Origin: Chryseobacterium indologenes
GTDB lineage: Bacteria > Bacteroidota > Bacteroidia > Flavobacteriales > Weeksellaceae
Assembly (NCBI RefSeq): GCF_001295265.1
Contig: NZ_LJOD01000017.1
Span: 45,587-109,586, forward strand
Direction of reading: 5' to 3'
Length of the DNA: 64,000 nucleotides
Part shown: in pieces, positions 23,621-32,418 of the stretch
How the letters are laid out: each line of letters opens with the position of its first letter
Position numbering within the stretch: position 1 is the first letter of the stretch
The notes under the pieces: generated by a model
Seen by the model: the letters and a program-made list of their open reading frames with translations, nothing else
Database searches by the model: none
What the model was told of the DNA's origin: nothing
Made by a program: the position numbers and the translations under genes

Positions 23621-25486
23621 ATGATTATTGATAAAGAAGAGATTCAGAAGAAAAAGAAAAAGCTTGACGACTGCAAGGCATTCCTGAAAAAAGAATTCAT
23701 CGGAATAGACAAAATTATTGATGATTTAATGGAATATATCCAGATCTGGTACCTGATGCCGGAAATCCTTACACGTCCTGTCATTATCAATTTATGGGGA
23801 ATGACAGGAGTTGGAAAAACAGATCTGGTGAGAAAAACCGTAAGTTATCTTGGGTTTCAGAACAGGTTTGTAGAAATAGAGCTTAGCAATAATGATGAAA
23901 CTACCTGGAGTAAAAGCGTCTCTGATATTTTCCAGAGCAACCGCCTCAGTGACGAAAAGCCAAGCATTGTTCTTTTTGATGAAATCCAGCGTTTCAATAC
24001 CATTGAAGCAGACGGAACTCCTGTTCCTCAAACACGGTACACCGATTTTTGGGAACTCCTGAGCGACGGCCGCCTGAGTAAAAGAGAGCGCGATGATCTG
24101 GAACATTACCTGTTTTCTTACCTTCTCCGTAAAAAGGAAAATGAAAGACGGAAAAGGAACGGGGAAACAGAAATAGAGGAAAATCCATATCTGAATCTCT
24201 GGGATGCTAAAGAACTTAAAAAATACCTCAGCATGGAAGATGATGTGATGAGCATTATTGATATGAAAGAGGAAGATATGATTAAGCTGATCCTGAAAAA
24301 GCAAAAGGAAAAAAAGATTTACGAGCCTGTAGATTACAGTAAAATGCTGATTATTATCAGCGGGAATCTTGATGAAGCTTTTCAAATGTCCCGCGAAACC
24401 AGTGAAGCAGATATAGATGCTAATATTTTCCATGCCTTCACTAAAAAAATAACTGTAGTGGATATTAAAAATGCATTATCCAGAAAGTTCCGGCCCGAGC
24501 AGGTAGCGAGATTTGGAAATATTCACCTGATTTATTTTTCCCTAAGAACAGAGGATTTTCAAAAGCTTATCCAAAGGGAAATCAGCAATCTCAAACAAAA
24601 AACAAAATCAAAGTTTGGAATCAGTTTAAAAATAAACAAAAACATCCATGCACTGATCTACAGAAACGGCGTCTTCCCGGTACAGGGTGTACGTCCTGTT
24701 TTCAGCAGTGTTGTTGACATTCTGGATACTAATCTCAGCAAATTTCTTTTTGAAGCAATCAGCCATGATGACCAGACCATAGAAATTGATTATCTGGATC
24801 AGAAGAAAGCTATTACCGGAAAGGTTGGAAGCAAAATGATTGAAATCCCGTATACAGGAAGAATCGATAGTATCCGCCAGTCTAATCAGCCTGATACGGT
24901 AGCTAATATCAGCGTCCACGAATGCGGTCACGCCGTTTGCTATATTTTATATACCGGCTTTGCTCCTTTACAGCTCAAAAGTAAGGTAGCCAGCAGCTAT
25001 GCCGCAGGATTTACTTTTCCACATCAGATTCATGACACTAAGGAAAGTATTCTGAACAGAATAAAAATTTATCTGGCAGGAGGAATTGCAGAAGAAATTA
25101 TTTTCGGAGAAGGTAATGCCAGCATAGGGAGAAGCCATGACCGGGAACAGGCCACAGCACTTGCAGCAGATTTTATCCGGAAATACGGCTTTGATGAAGA
25201 ATACCAGGCCTGCTACAGTCTTGAAGAGTATCCGCATCGTATGCAGCAGCATCTTACTGATGCAAAGATTGAAAAGCTGATGCAGGAACTTGTACAAAAG
25301 ACCAGGGAGGATCTTCTCCTTCATCTGGACCTTCTGAAGGAAATGAGCAGAGAGCTCAGCCAAAAAGGAAGTATGCTTCCTAAAGAGATTTATGATACAG
25401 CCAAGAAATACAATCTGAATGTCAGGATAAAAGAAGAAGGTTATCTTCATATTACAAACTACAGCGACATGCTCGGTTCTATATAA
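23621..25486 (+). CDS. AAA+ ATPase fused to M41 (FtsH-type) metallopeptidase, no membrane anchor
   Basis: The 621-residue protein combines two modules. Residues ~25-410 are an AAA+ module: Walker A GMTGVGKT (60-67), Walker B SIVLFDEIQRF, sensor 1 in MLIIISGN, and a sensor-2 arginine in GVRPVFSSVVDIL. That last motif resembles the ClpA/B-ClpX C-terminal AAA type rather than classical FtsH. Residues ~420-610 are M41-like: H433-E-C-G-H437 for zinc and Asp507 in SHDREQATALA as third ligand, in the same setting as FtsH (LAGGIAEEIIFG). A large insert (GRLSKRERDDLEHYL, KRNGETEIEENPY) interrupts the AAA part. There is no signal peptide or membrane helix, unlike FtsH. It is in an operon with the DUF4407 membrane protein. 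Substrate unknown. Confidence 0.88.
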   Translation: MIIDKEEIQKKKKKLDDCKAFLKKEFIGIDKIIDDLMEYIQIWYLMPEILTRPVIINLWGMTGVGKTDLVRKTVSYLGFQNRFVEIELSNNDETTWSKSVSDIFQSNRLSDEKPSIVLFDEIQRFNTIEADGTPVPQTRYTDFWELLSDGRLSKRERDDLEHYLFSYLLRKKENERRKRNGETEIEENPYLNLWDAKELKKYLSMEDDVMSIIDMKEEDMIKLILKKQKEKKIYEPVDYSKMLIIISGNLDEAFQMSRETSEADIDANIFHAFTKKITVVDIKNALSRKFRPEQVARFGNIHLIYFSLRTEDFQKLIQREISNLKQKTKSKFGISLKINKNIHALIYRNGVFPVQGVRPVFSSVVDILDTNLSKFLFEAISHDDQTIEIDYLDQKKAITGKVGSKMIEIPYTGRIDSIRQSNQPDTVANISVHECGHAVCYILYTGFAPLQLKSKVASSYAAGFTFPHQIHDTKESILNRIKIYLAGGIAEEIIFGEGNASIGRSHDREQATALAADFIRKYGFDEEYQACYSLEEYPHRMQQHLTDAKIEKLMQELVQKTREDLLLHLDLLKEMSRELSQKGSMLPKEIYDTAKKYNLNVRIKEEGYLHITNYSDMLGSI

Positions 25487-25526
25487 AAAAAACTATAGTT
25501 TAATGGATATACATTAATAAAATATT

Positions 25527-25556
25527 ACCTTTTAGTTAATTCTAAAAGGTTTTTTC
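25527..25556 (+). terminator. Terminator of the DUF4407-protease operon
   Basis: A perfect 9-bp stem (ACCTTTTAG/CTAAAAGGT) with a 6-base loop is followed by a T-tract, 40 bases after the stop. Confidence 0.8.
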
Positions 25557-25614
25557 TATATAATTAGTTTATTGCAGAATATTTTATAATTTTACCATCA
25601 CTAAACTGTTTATC

Positions 25615-26202
25615 ATGAAAAACTTTATTATTGCATGTACACTGCTGATCTGCAGTGCATTTACTTCAACTTTAAAAGCACAGATTGAGCCTTATTTAGG
25701 ACAAATTATTTTCGTTCCTTATAACAGGGTTCCTAACGGATGGGCTGAATGCAACGGTCAGCTGCTTCCGATCAGCCAGAACGCAGCACTTTTCTCACTG
25801 CTGGGAACCACTTTCGGAGGTAATGGAGTTACTAATTTTGCCCTTCCTGATATGAGGGGAAGATCAATGATTGGCCAGGGTCAGGGGCCGGGCCTTAGTA
25901 ATTATGTTGTAGGAGAAAACGGGGGCACAGAATCCGTAACCTTATTATCTTCTCAGATGCCTGCCCACTCTCACACCATTAATGCAGTAACTTCAGAGGG
26001 TAACGAGAACTCCCCGGCAGGTAATCTTCCGGCAGACACTAAACTTCTGGATAAGGAATACTCCAGTGCCAATGCCAATACGACCATGAAAGCCTCCATG
26101 GTAAACCCTGCAGGAGGAAGCCAGCCTCATGAAAACAGGTCGCCTTTCCTAGCTATAAGATGCCTTATTGCATTACAGGGAGTTTATCCATCTTTTAATT
26201 GA
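25615..26202 (+). CDS. Secreted phage tail-collar domain protein
   Basis: The 195-residue protein has a signal peptide (LLICSAFTSTLKAQ) and a tail-collar (microcystin-dependent protein-like) domain: YLGQIIFVPYNRVPNGWAECNGQLLPIS, LFSLLGTTFGGNGVTNFALPDMRGR, GENGGTESVTLLSSQMPAHSHTIN. It ends RSPFLAIRCLIALQGVYPS. The fold comes from phage short tail fibres, but stand-alone copies are common in bacterial genomes and there are no phage genes here. The signal peptide and the T9SS-sorted neighbour 3 bases downstream argue for a surface or secreted role, perhaps attachment. Confidence 0.88.
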   Translation: MKNFIIACTLLICSAFTSTLKAQIEPYLGQIIFVPYNRVPNGWAECNGQLLPISQNAALFSLLGTTFGGNGVTNFALPDMRGRSMIGQGQGPGLSNYVVGENGGTESVTLLSSQMPAHSHTINAVTSEGNENSPAGNLPADTKLLDKEYSSANANTTMKASMVNPAGGSQPHENRSPFLAIRCLIALQGVYPSFN

Positions 26203-26205
26203 TAA

Positions 26206-26892
26206 ATGATGAAAAATTTATATTTATTAGCCCTGGTTCTGAGTGGATTAGTCCCAGCACAGACTATTACTTTCAATGGCTGTCATAATTTGTTTGACAA
26301 TCAGAATTTCGTGTTCACTAAAACCGGAGTTGACACCCATAACAAGAATATCTACATTACAACCCCTGTAGACGGGCAGCCCTGCGGAGGGTTAGGCTCC
26401 TGCGAGTTTAAAATCCAGTGGAATAATTCTTTATCAAGGTGGGAATTTCTTGCGGATGACGGTGACGGAGATTTTGCAACGCCTAATCTGATCTACTATA
26501 ATTCTACCGGAAATAATACCAGCCCGAGACCACCCAGCAATACATTCGGGTTGTGGGTGGAAAATACGGCCATTACCAACGGACAATGCGGAGGAAACCT
26601 TAACGGAACCAATTCCACAATGACAGGTGATGTACACAGCACTTCACTGGGAACCTCAGAGCTGTCTCTCACAAAGATCAGCGTTTTCCCGAATCCGGCT
26701 TCAGATGTAATGCATATTTCCGGAATTAGCGACGGTAAAGCTATCCAAATCTATACTATAGACGGAAGACTTGTCAACTCTGAGGGATTTGCTGAAAAAA
26801 TCAATATCTCTCAACTATCAGCAGGGACTTACCTTCTGGTTGTTACAACTAAAAGTTTTGAAAGACTTGAATTTAAGTTTGTAAAAAAATAG
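26206..26892 (+). CDS. Secreted protein with T9SS type A sorting domain
   Basis: The 228-residue protein has a signal peptide (LYLLALVLSGLVPAQ) and a ~120-residue N-terminal domain rich in Gly/Asn/Asp with four cysteines (GCHNLF, PCGGLGSC, GQCGG). The C-terminal ~70 residues are a type A T9SS signal (ISVFPNPASDVMHISGI, IYTIDGRLV, LSAGTYLLVVTT, FKFVKK). In Bacteroidota this domain sends the protein through the outer membrane for surface attachment or release. The N-terminal domain is not recognised. It is co-transcribed with the tail-collar gene (3-base gap). Confidence 0.85.
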   Translation: MMKNLYLLALVLSGLVPAQTITFNGCHNLFDNQNFVFTKTGVDTHNKNIYITTPVDGQPCGGLGSCEFKIQWNNSLSRWEFLADDGDGDFATPNLIYYNSTGNNTSPRPPSNTFGLWVENTAITNGQCGGNLNGTNSTMTGDVHSTSLGTSELSLTKISVFPNPASDVMHISGISDGKAIQIYTIDGRLVNSEGFAEKINISQLSAGTYLLVVTTKSFERLEFKFVKK

Positions 26893-26928
26893 GACACCAT
26901 GTCTCTATAGCATTAATTGATTATTTAA

Positions 26929-26963
26929 AACAGTCTTCAGACCTATCTGAAGACTGTTTTTTT
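26929..26963 (+). terminator. Terminator after the tail-collar/T9SS operon
   Basis: A perfect 12-bp stem (AACAGTCTTCAG/CTGAAGACTGTT) with a 6-base loop is followed by T residues. Confidence 0.9.
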
Positions 26964-27001
26964 ATGATCTGTAAAGGAATATTTTTTGATGGAAACAGTA
27001 T

Positions 27002-27199
27002 ATGCCATCAAGTGTAGTTAATAGTTTTATTTATTTTCCGGAAACTGAAATATTGAGAATTATATATCAGTCGGGGGCTGTATATGATTATCTTAAAGTT
27101 CCATCCTATATTTCGGACAGATTCAGGGCGGCAAAATCTAAAGGGAAGTTTCTTAATTCGGTAATAAAGCCCAGATTTAAATATATTAAGGTAAGCTGA
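27002..27199 (+). CDS. KTSC domain protein
   Basis: The 65-residue protein is one KTSC domain: MPSSVVNSF at the start, a beta hairpin with LRIIYQSGAVYDYLKVP, and the family-naming region SKGKFLNSVIKPRFKY (KTSC-like K-x-x-x-F-N). The family is small and of unknown biochemical role; copies occur alone or beside nucleases and toxins. This one stands alone between two terminators, so it is probably its own transcript. Confidence 0.82.
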   Translation: MPSSVVNSFIYFPETEILRIIYQSGAVYDYLKVPSYISDRFRAAKSKGKFLNSVIKPRFKYIKVS

Positions 27200-27213
27200 G
27201 ATTATCATCCATA

Positions 27214-27244
27214 AAAAATGCCTCCGTTAAAAGGAGGCATTTCA
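27214..27244. terminator. Bidirectional terminator, KTSC gene and M43 protease
   Basis: A perfect 10-bp stem (AAATGCCTCC/GGAGGCATTT) with a 7-base loop lies between two convergent genes. There are six A on the left and a short T run on the right, so it is stronger for the minus-strand gene. Confidence 0.8.
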
Positions 27245-27262
27245 AAATATCTTAAAAAGAAA

Positions 27263-29131
27263 TTATTTTATAATCAGTTTAGAAGTTTTACTTTCTTTTC
27301 CGTTGGAAATCTGTACCATGTAAACTCCTTTTTCAAGCTGTTGGTCAATTTTGTAGATACCGTTTCTTTCTTCACTTACAGATGGGTTTGCAATAAGTCT
27401 TCCTGACATATCAGAGATTGAAACTTTCAGATCCTTTCCGTTTTTAGCTTTAATGAATACTTTATCACCTGTTGCTACCGGATTAGGATAAATCATAAGA
27501 TCATCATTATCCGCTTTTACTTCGTTAGTTCCCAATGTAGTAACAAACTTTACAGTATAGTCTTCTGCCTGTCCGTATTTTAATTGTCCGCAAGGAGTTA
27601 TATTTGCATTTTCATCATCCACAATCACTCTCATTCTTAACGGAGTATTGAGTACTGTAGATGCAGGAGCTGTAAAAGTTGTATTAAAAGTACCAATTGA
27701 TGTGGTGGGGTCAGCAACAATATTATCTCCTGATCCTATTAATTCATTAGCTTCAAAAGTTCCGCTGTTATTAAAATCAATCCAGACTCTTACATCATTC
27801 TCACTACCGGAAACATTCACCTGGAGATCATGTGCCTGGTTTATTAAAAGCTGAGTAGTAGTTGCTTTCAGGCAGCTAAGACCTGTATAATCTTCATAGA
27901 AACTTGTATTATTCTGCCAGATTCCTGTAGTAGCGTTATTAATATTACCTAATTTCACTAATGTTGGTCCCACAAAATAATTAGCAAGAGTAGTTACACC
28001 TGTCGGGGAGCATGAAGCGATGGGCGTTCCCAGGTTTGCACTCGGTGCCGGAGCTGTTGCACCAAGAGAAGTACTTAATGATCCTTTCATTAAAAAGAAA
28101 TAAGTTGCTGCTCTGTCGTGCTGGCCATTGGTAAATTTAAAGGCTGACGGATTGGTATAGTTCATCATATTATACTGAACTCCCTGATAATTTACACCTG
28201 TACAATAATTCATATCATTATTGGTAGGTACCGGAAAGTCATTAAGTAAACTTCGGGATCTTTCGGTATCGCATACGCCATCATCATCCTTATTACAATC
28301 GTTGTTGGTTTGTGCCGGGCAATAGGTAGTAGAAGTAGTTCCTTCTGGTGCATCAGGATTTGCGTTTCCAAAGGTATGAAGAAGGCCCATACTGTGTCCG
28401 AATTCGTGAGCCAGCGTTACATCATCCTGTAATGTTACAACAAAAGATTTCATAAATGACTCATAAGCTGAATCCGGGTTTGCAGGTAAGCCAGCCCAGC
28501 CCATGATACCATAACCTCCGCCGCCGTCAACTTTATTCATGATATAGATATTAAAGTATGATGCTTCCGGCCAGTGTGGGGCAATTGTTTTTACCTGTGT
28601 AGTGGTAACTCCGTTATTACCCTGACGCTTTACGCCATATGTATCATATCCGGCAAGTGTACCCCCATTATATCTTACAATACCTGTGGTAGGGTTACAA
28701 TTGGGATCTCTTTTAGCCAGTACCAGCTTTATAGGCATTGTTGCAGCAGTTCCAAAATCATTGGGAACTCCATTCGCCCATTGATAGGTTCCTGCATACA
28801 TTTCATTACAATGGTCCAGCCATGCCTGAATTTGCGCATCTGTTTTATTATATTCCGAACCTAAAGCTGCATTGGTAGGTACAATTACATGTACTACAAC
28901 AGGAATTTCATAAACCCCGTTTAATGTTTTAAAAGCTGTTCCATTACTGGCAGAGCCATTCTTATTTGATGCCAGGATCTTATTACGGATGCTGTAGATC
29001 ATGTTATCAATTTCCTTATTCTGTCTTGCAAACGGAGCCTGAGCTTCATCCAGACCACATAATTTTGCCTGCTGCTGTGCAGATAAGGAAAGAGAAAACA
29101 ATGCTAATCCATAAAGGAAAGTTTTTTTCAT
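27263..29131 (-). CDS. Secreted M43 (pappalysin-type) zinc protease with GEVED and T9SS domains
   Basis: The 622-residue protein has a signal peptide (FLYGLALFSLSLSAQ), a propeptide-like region and an M43 protease domain. The zinc motif is H242-E-F-G-H246 with His252 in HEFGHSMGLLHTF, and the met-turn is in YNMMNYTNPS. A GEVED beta domain follows (ENDVRVWIDFNNSGTFEANELIG...CGQLKYGQAEDYTVKF), then a type A T9SS sorting tail (MIYPNPVATGDKVFI, GVYMVQISNGKE, KLIIK). It should be exported to the cell surface or medium and act as an extracellular endopeptidase. Monocistronic. Confidence 0.94.
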   Translation of the reverse strand: MKKTFLYGLALFSLSLSAQQQAKLCGLDEAQAPFARQNKEIDNMIYSIRNKILASNKNGSASNGTAFKTLNGVYEIPVVVHVIVPTNAALGSEYNKTDAQIQAWLDHCNEMYAGTYQWANGVPNDFGTAATMPIKLVLAKRDPNCNPTTGIVRYNGGTLAGYDTYGVKRQGNNGVTTTQVKTIAPHWPEASYFNIYIMNKVDGGGGYGIMGWAGLPANPDSAYESFMKSFVVTLQDDVTLAHEFGHSMGLLHTFGNANPDAPEGTTSTTYCPAQTNNDCNKDDDGVCDTERSRSLLNDFPVPTNNDMNYCTGVNYQGVQYNMMNYTNPSAFKFTNGQHDRAATYFFLMKGSLSTSLGATAPAPSANLGTPIASCSPTGVTTLANYFVGPTLVKLGNINNATTGIWQNNTSFYEDYTGLSCLKATTTQLLINQAHDLQVNVSGSENDVRVWIDFNNSGTFEANELIGSGDNIVADPTTSIGTFNTTFTAPASTVLNTPLRMRVIVDDENANITPCGQLKYGQAEDYTVKFVTTLGTNEVKADNDDLMIYPNPVATGDKVFIKAKNGKDLKVSISDMSGRLIANPSVSEERNGIYKIDQQLEKGVYMVQISNGKESKTSKLIIK

Positions 29132-29157
29132 TTTTTTAATTTTTCAAATTTATATTC

Positions 29158-29165
29158 CAAATATA
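29158..29165 (-). promoter_or_regulatory. -7 element (TATATTTG) for the M43 protease
   Basis: This minus-strand TAnnTTTG match lies 27 bases before the start. A second match, TAAATTTG at 29145-29152, is closer. Only one is likely used. Confidence 0.45.
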
Positions 29166-29352
29166 TTCTTCTTAAAACACAGGTACCTAACACAAAAAGC
29201 ACATATACTTCAAAAATTATTACAGTTAGTTGAAATAAATCAATTTTTGTTACAGTTTTTTATTATTTTTTTTGAAAAAATTAATAAAAACCCATGTTTC
29301 ACTGAATAAACCAACCAGTAAAACAGCACCAAAACGAGATTAAATCAGGCAT

Positions 29353-29395
29353 AAAAAAACAGGTTGCTTCAGAGATGAAACAACCCGTTTTTTAT
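29353..29395 (-). terminator. Terminator of guaB
   Basis: An imperfect stem (AAAACAGGTTGCTTC/GAAACAACCCGTTTT, about 12 paired bases) has an A-tract on the left (U-tract for guaB) and T6 on the right. It lies 15 bases past the guaB stop. Confidence 0.7.
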
Positions 29396-29409
29396 AATGT
29401 GGTAAATTA

Positions 29410-30870
29410 TTACAGTGAATAATTCGGAGCTTCCTGTGTGATAATCACGTCATGAGGATGTGATTCTTTTAATCCGCTTCCGGTGATCATAACCATTTTG
29501 GTATCTTTCTGTAATGCTTCAACATCTTTAGCCCCACAGTATCCCATACCGGCTCTTAGACCTCCTGTTAACTGGAAAATTACATCTTCCAGCTTTCCTT
29601 TGCTTGGAACTCTTCCTTCAATTCCTTCCGGAACGAATTTTTTAGCTTCACTCTGGAAGTATCTTTCTTTTCCACCTCTCTTCATGGCAGAAAGGCTTCC
29701 CATCCCCTGGTATGTTTTAAATTTTCTTCCCTGGAAGATAATTTCTTCCCCTGGAGCTTCGTCGGTTCCTGCTAAAAGTGAACCTAACATTACAGCTCCT
29801 GCTCCGCTTGCAATAGCTTTTACAATGTCTCCGGAAAGCTTGATTCCTCCGTCTGCAATCACGGCAACATTTTTAGTTTTGGCATATTCATAAACGTTGT
29901 AAATGGCAGATAGTTGGGGAACTCCTACTCCTGCAACTACTCTCGTTGTGCAGATAGACCCTGGACCTACCCCTACTTTCAGAACATTGGCTCCTGCTTT
30001 AATCAGGTCTTCTGCTGCCTCAGCAGTCACAATATTTCCGCCTACAATATCCAGATCCGGATATGCTTTTCTGATTTCTGAGATTTTATCCAAAACTCCT
30101 TTTGAGTGTCCGTGAGCAGAATCAATACCGATAATATCAACACCTGCCTGAACCAAAGCAGCAATTCTGTCCAGAGTATCTTCTCCTACCCCTACACCGG
30201 CACCTACAATAAGGCGGCCGTTGCTGTCTTTGTTTGCATTAGGGTACTCAAGCTGATTATCAATATCTTTAATGGTAATTAACCCTACCAGTTTATTATC
30301 TTTATCTACTATCGGAAGCTTTTCCACTCTGTTCTTCAAAAGGATTTCTTTGGCTTTCTCAAGGTTGGTATCTTTATCAGAAGTGATCAGATTATCCTTG
30401 GTCATGATCTCTTCTACCTTCATATCAAGATTCTCCTGATATTTTACGTCTCTGTTGGTGATGATCCCGATAAGAATATTATCTGTATCTACTACCGGAA
30501 GCCCTGAAATTTTGAATTTCGCCATCATCTCTTTGGCTTGGCCAAGAGTATGATCTTTGGAAAGGGTTACAGGATCTGAGATCATTCCGTTTTCGGAACG
30601 TTTTACTCTGTTTACCTGTGCTGCCTGCTCGGCAATCGGCATATTTTTGTGGATAAATCCTAACCCGCCCACTCTTGCCAAGGCAATGGCAAGATCAGCT
30701 TCTGTAACGGTGTCCATCGCAGCGGAAACTATCGGAACATTCAGCGTAATTTTGTCGGTAAGTCTTGATTTTAATGAAACCTGATTAGGTAAAACTTCTG
30801 AATAAGAAGGGACTAGAAGAACGTCATCGAAAGTGATGGCTGTCTCTACAATTTTGTTATGAATAGACAT
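29410..30870 (-). CDS. guaB: Inosine-5'-monophosphate dehydrogenase
   Basis: The 486-residue enzyme oxidises IMP to XMP with NAD, the committed step to GMP. It shows the TIM barrel N-terminus (AITFDDVLLVPSYSEVLP), two CBS modules at ~95-205 (VTLSKDHTLGQAKEMM; LITSDKDTNLEKAKEIL), the catalytic loop GVGPGSICTTRVV with Cys307, phosphate-binding GGIKLSGDIVKAIASGA, and flap YQGMGSLSAMKRG. Length is normal and all key residues are intact. It is monocistronic with a minus-strand -7 box at 30885-30892. The 301 bases upstream (30871-31171) hold no gene I can support. Confidence 0.97.
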   Translation of the reverse strand: MSIHNKIVETAITFDDVLLVPSYSEVLPNQVSLKSRLTDKITLNVPIVSAAMDTVTEADLAIALARVGGLGFIHKNMPIAEQAAQVNRVKRSENGMISDPVTLSKDHTLGQAKEMMAKFKISGLPVVDTDNILIGIITNRDVKYQENLDMKVEEIMTKDNLITSDKDTNLEKAKEILLKNRVEKLPIVDKDNKLVGLITIKDIDNQLEYPNANKDSNGRLIVGAGVGVGEDTLDRIAALVQAGVDIIGIDSAHGHSKGVLDKISEIRKAYPDLDIVGGNIVTAEAAEDLIKAGANVLKVGVGPGSICTTRVVAGVGVPQLSAIYNVYEYAKTKNVAVIADGGIKLSGDIVKAIASGAGAVMLGSLLAGTDEAPGEEIIFQGRKFKTYQGMGSLSAMKRGGKERYFQSEAKKFVPEGIEGRVPSKGKLEDVIFQLTGGLRAGMGYCGAKDVEALQKDTKMVMITGSGLKESHPHDVIITQEAPNYSL

Positions 30871-30884
30871 CTTTACTTTCTTTG

Positions 30885-30892
30885 CAAAATTA
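30885..30892 (-). promoter_or_regulatory. -7 element (TAATTTTG) for guaB
   Basis: This exact TAnnTTTG match lies 15 bases before the guaB start. No clear -33 element is seen. Confidence 0.5.
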
Positions 30893-31171
30893 GGTTATTT
30901 TAATGAGATATGAAAATCCTTTTTGATAGTTTAAATAAAATTTAATAATCAATAACTTAAATCAAAAAACCGCTCCTATATGAACGGTCTTTCTGTACAA
31001 AATAAAATTAGTATTATATGAAACTACTTGTTTTTAATATCGTTAAACTTTAACTCAGGATAAGAATTCCTGATAAAGAGGGAGGTTATGAGGGCATTTA
31101 ATCATATGGTGATCATCAACGGGTATAACCAGAAGTAACTTCCTCTTTCCAGATTTTCAATCTTAAGTGGG

Positions 31172-31876
31172 TTATTTTACAACCTGTCCGCTTTCATCCA
31201 GCTTTTCGATGTGTGTTTGATTATTTTTATCAATATATACTTTAAGGCGTATACGGCCGTTAGTATCTTTTATAAAAAGTCCGACATCTCCGTTGGCCGC
31301 TTTCCCTGCAAAAAACCGTTCGGTGGTTAATTTTCCTTCTGCTCTTAATTTTGCATATGCTCTTCTTGAGGCAGCAGGGTCATTGAGACGTTTTAATGAA
31401 TCTTCAAACTTTATAATTTCTTCTAAAGAGAAATCATCCGGGCGGTCCCATAATTTCAGACCATAGGTTCGGTTTTTTTTATCTCCTGTTCCTTCCGAAT
31501 ACTGCAGCTGCATAATCTGATCTGTTTTTCTCTGATCTACAGAATATACCATTCCTGATCCGTTTTCATCTGCTCCGTATACAAGTCCGCCACACTCATC
31601 TCCCAGTTCGTTAAAAAAAATAAGGCCAGCCTCTCTTTCTCTGGGGTTCATGCTTTTATTATTGACCATTCCGGGATGCTGACGTTTTTTATTACTGAGT
31701 ACCATTTTCAGCTTTCCGTCTTTTTCAACAATATTGATACGCTCCACATCTATTTCATCAAAGTGCTGTTTTGTATTCCGGGTTTTAAATGCCAGGAAGA
31801 AAAACAGGACACATAGAACCGTAAGAGATACTGCGTAAATTTTAAGGATACGCACTTCTCTGATTAATTTTTCCAT
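31172..31876 (-). CDS. Single-pass membrane protein of the sigma-factor operon
   Basis: The 234-residue protein has one N-terminal membrane helix (ILKIYAVSLTVLCVLFFFLAF, ~9-29) and an extracytoplasmic domain. That domain contains INIVEKDGKLKMVLSNKKRQHPG, REREAGLIFFNELGDECGGLVYGA and, near the end, GDVGLFIKDTNGRIRLKVYID. The start at 31876 (MEKLIREVRILK) is preferred to 31927, which lies in the preceding gene. It begins 31 bases after the DUF4252 lipoprotein stop, so it is the probable last gene of the sigma operon. No domain is recognised. The repeated D-x-x-G-K/R-x-R-L-K pattern suggests beta hairpins. Confidence 0.65.
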   Translation of the reverse strand: MEKLIREVRILKIYAVSLTVLCVLFFFLAFKTRNTKQHFDEIDVERINIVEKDGKLKMVLSNKKRQHPGMVNNKSMNPREREAGLIFFNELGDECGGLVYGADENGSGMVYSVDQRKTDQIMQLQYSEGTGDKKNRTYGLKLWDRPDDFSLEEIIKFEDSLKRLNDPAASRRAYAKLRAEGKLTTERFFAGKAANGDVGLFIKDTNGRIRLKVYIDKNNQTHIEKLDESGQVVK

Positions 31877-31907
31877 ATTAAAAGTGTTTGGTGGATATAA
31901 ATATAGA

Positions 31908-32408
31908 TTATTTATCTGAAGCAGCATTAATCATCTTTGAGATATCATCTGCCGTAAAGTTTCCTTTAACGTCTACAAAGACCAGATCTTTAGCCGAATT
32001 TACCGTGATCAGCATATTTTTAATGGCATCACCGTTTTGTTTTACCCGGATGTTTACATTATCACCATCATGTTTTATGGTAGCCCAGTCTTCGTAATCA
32101 TTACGGTTCAGGTAACTGGTATAGTCGCTCAGCATGGAACTGTTTCCGTTTTCTACTGTCATTACCTTTATTTTGGAAATCTTTTTAACCAAGCTGATTA
32201 CCTCTTTATTTTCACCATCTTTTCGCAATGCTTTTTTAATATAGGGCTTGGCAAGAAACATCGGAACGTTTACACTCAGAAACCGGGCTCCTTCAGAATT
32301 ATAATTCCCGTCTTTAAAGAAAGCCATATTGGGTTTACCGGATACTACACAGGATTGGAGCATAACGGCAGCCACAGCAGTGCAAAAAATACTTTTAAGA
32401 GTTTTCAT
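31908..32408 (-). CDS. DUF4252 lipoprotein
   Basis: The 166-residue lipoprotein has lipobox LQSC (Cys20 from the chosen start) after the AVAAVMLQ core. The DUF4252 domain reads IKKALRKDGENKEVISLVKKISKIKVMTVENG, YEDWATIKHDGDNVNIRVKQNGDAIKNMLITVNSAKDLVFVDVKGNFTADDISKMIN. The family is common in Flavobacteriia in clusters with an ECF sigma factor, as here. ATG 32408 is preferred over 32468 because it gives a proper lipoprotein signal. It starts 10 bases after the previous gene and is probably co-transcribed. Confidence 0.86.
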   Translation of the reverse strand: MKTLKSIFCTAVAAVMLQSCVVSGKPNMAFFKDGNYNSEGARFLSVNVPMFLAKPYIKKALRKDGENKEVISLVKKISKIKVMTVENGNSSMLSDYTSYLNRNDYEDWATIKHDGDNVNIRVKQNGDAIKNMLITVNSAKDLVFVDVKGNFTADDISKMINAASDK

Positions 32409-32418
32409 GGTTATTTGT

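Noticed and set aside
23792..24433. A 213-codon open frame on the minus strand inside the AAA+/M41 protease gene
   Set aside because: It is rich in Phe/Ile/His with no signal or domain, is antisense to conserved Walker motifs, and looks like a shadow of codon usage on the other strand.
25615..26202. Prophage remnant
   Set aside because: Only a tail-collar domain with a Sec signal is present; no other phage gene, integrase or attachment site is visible nearby.
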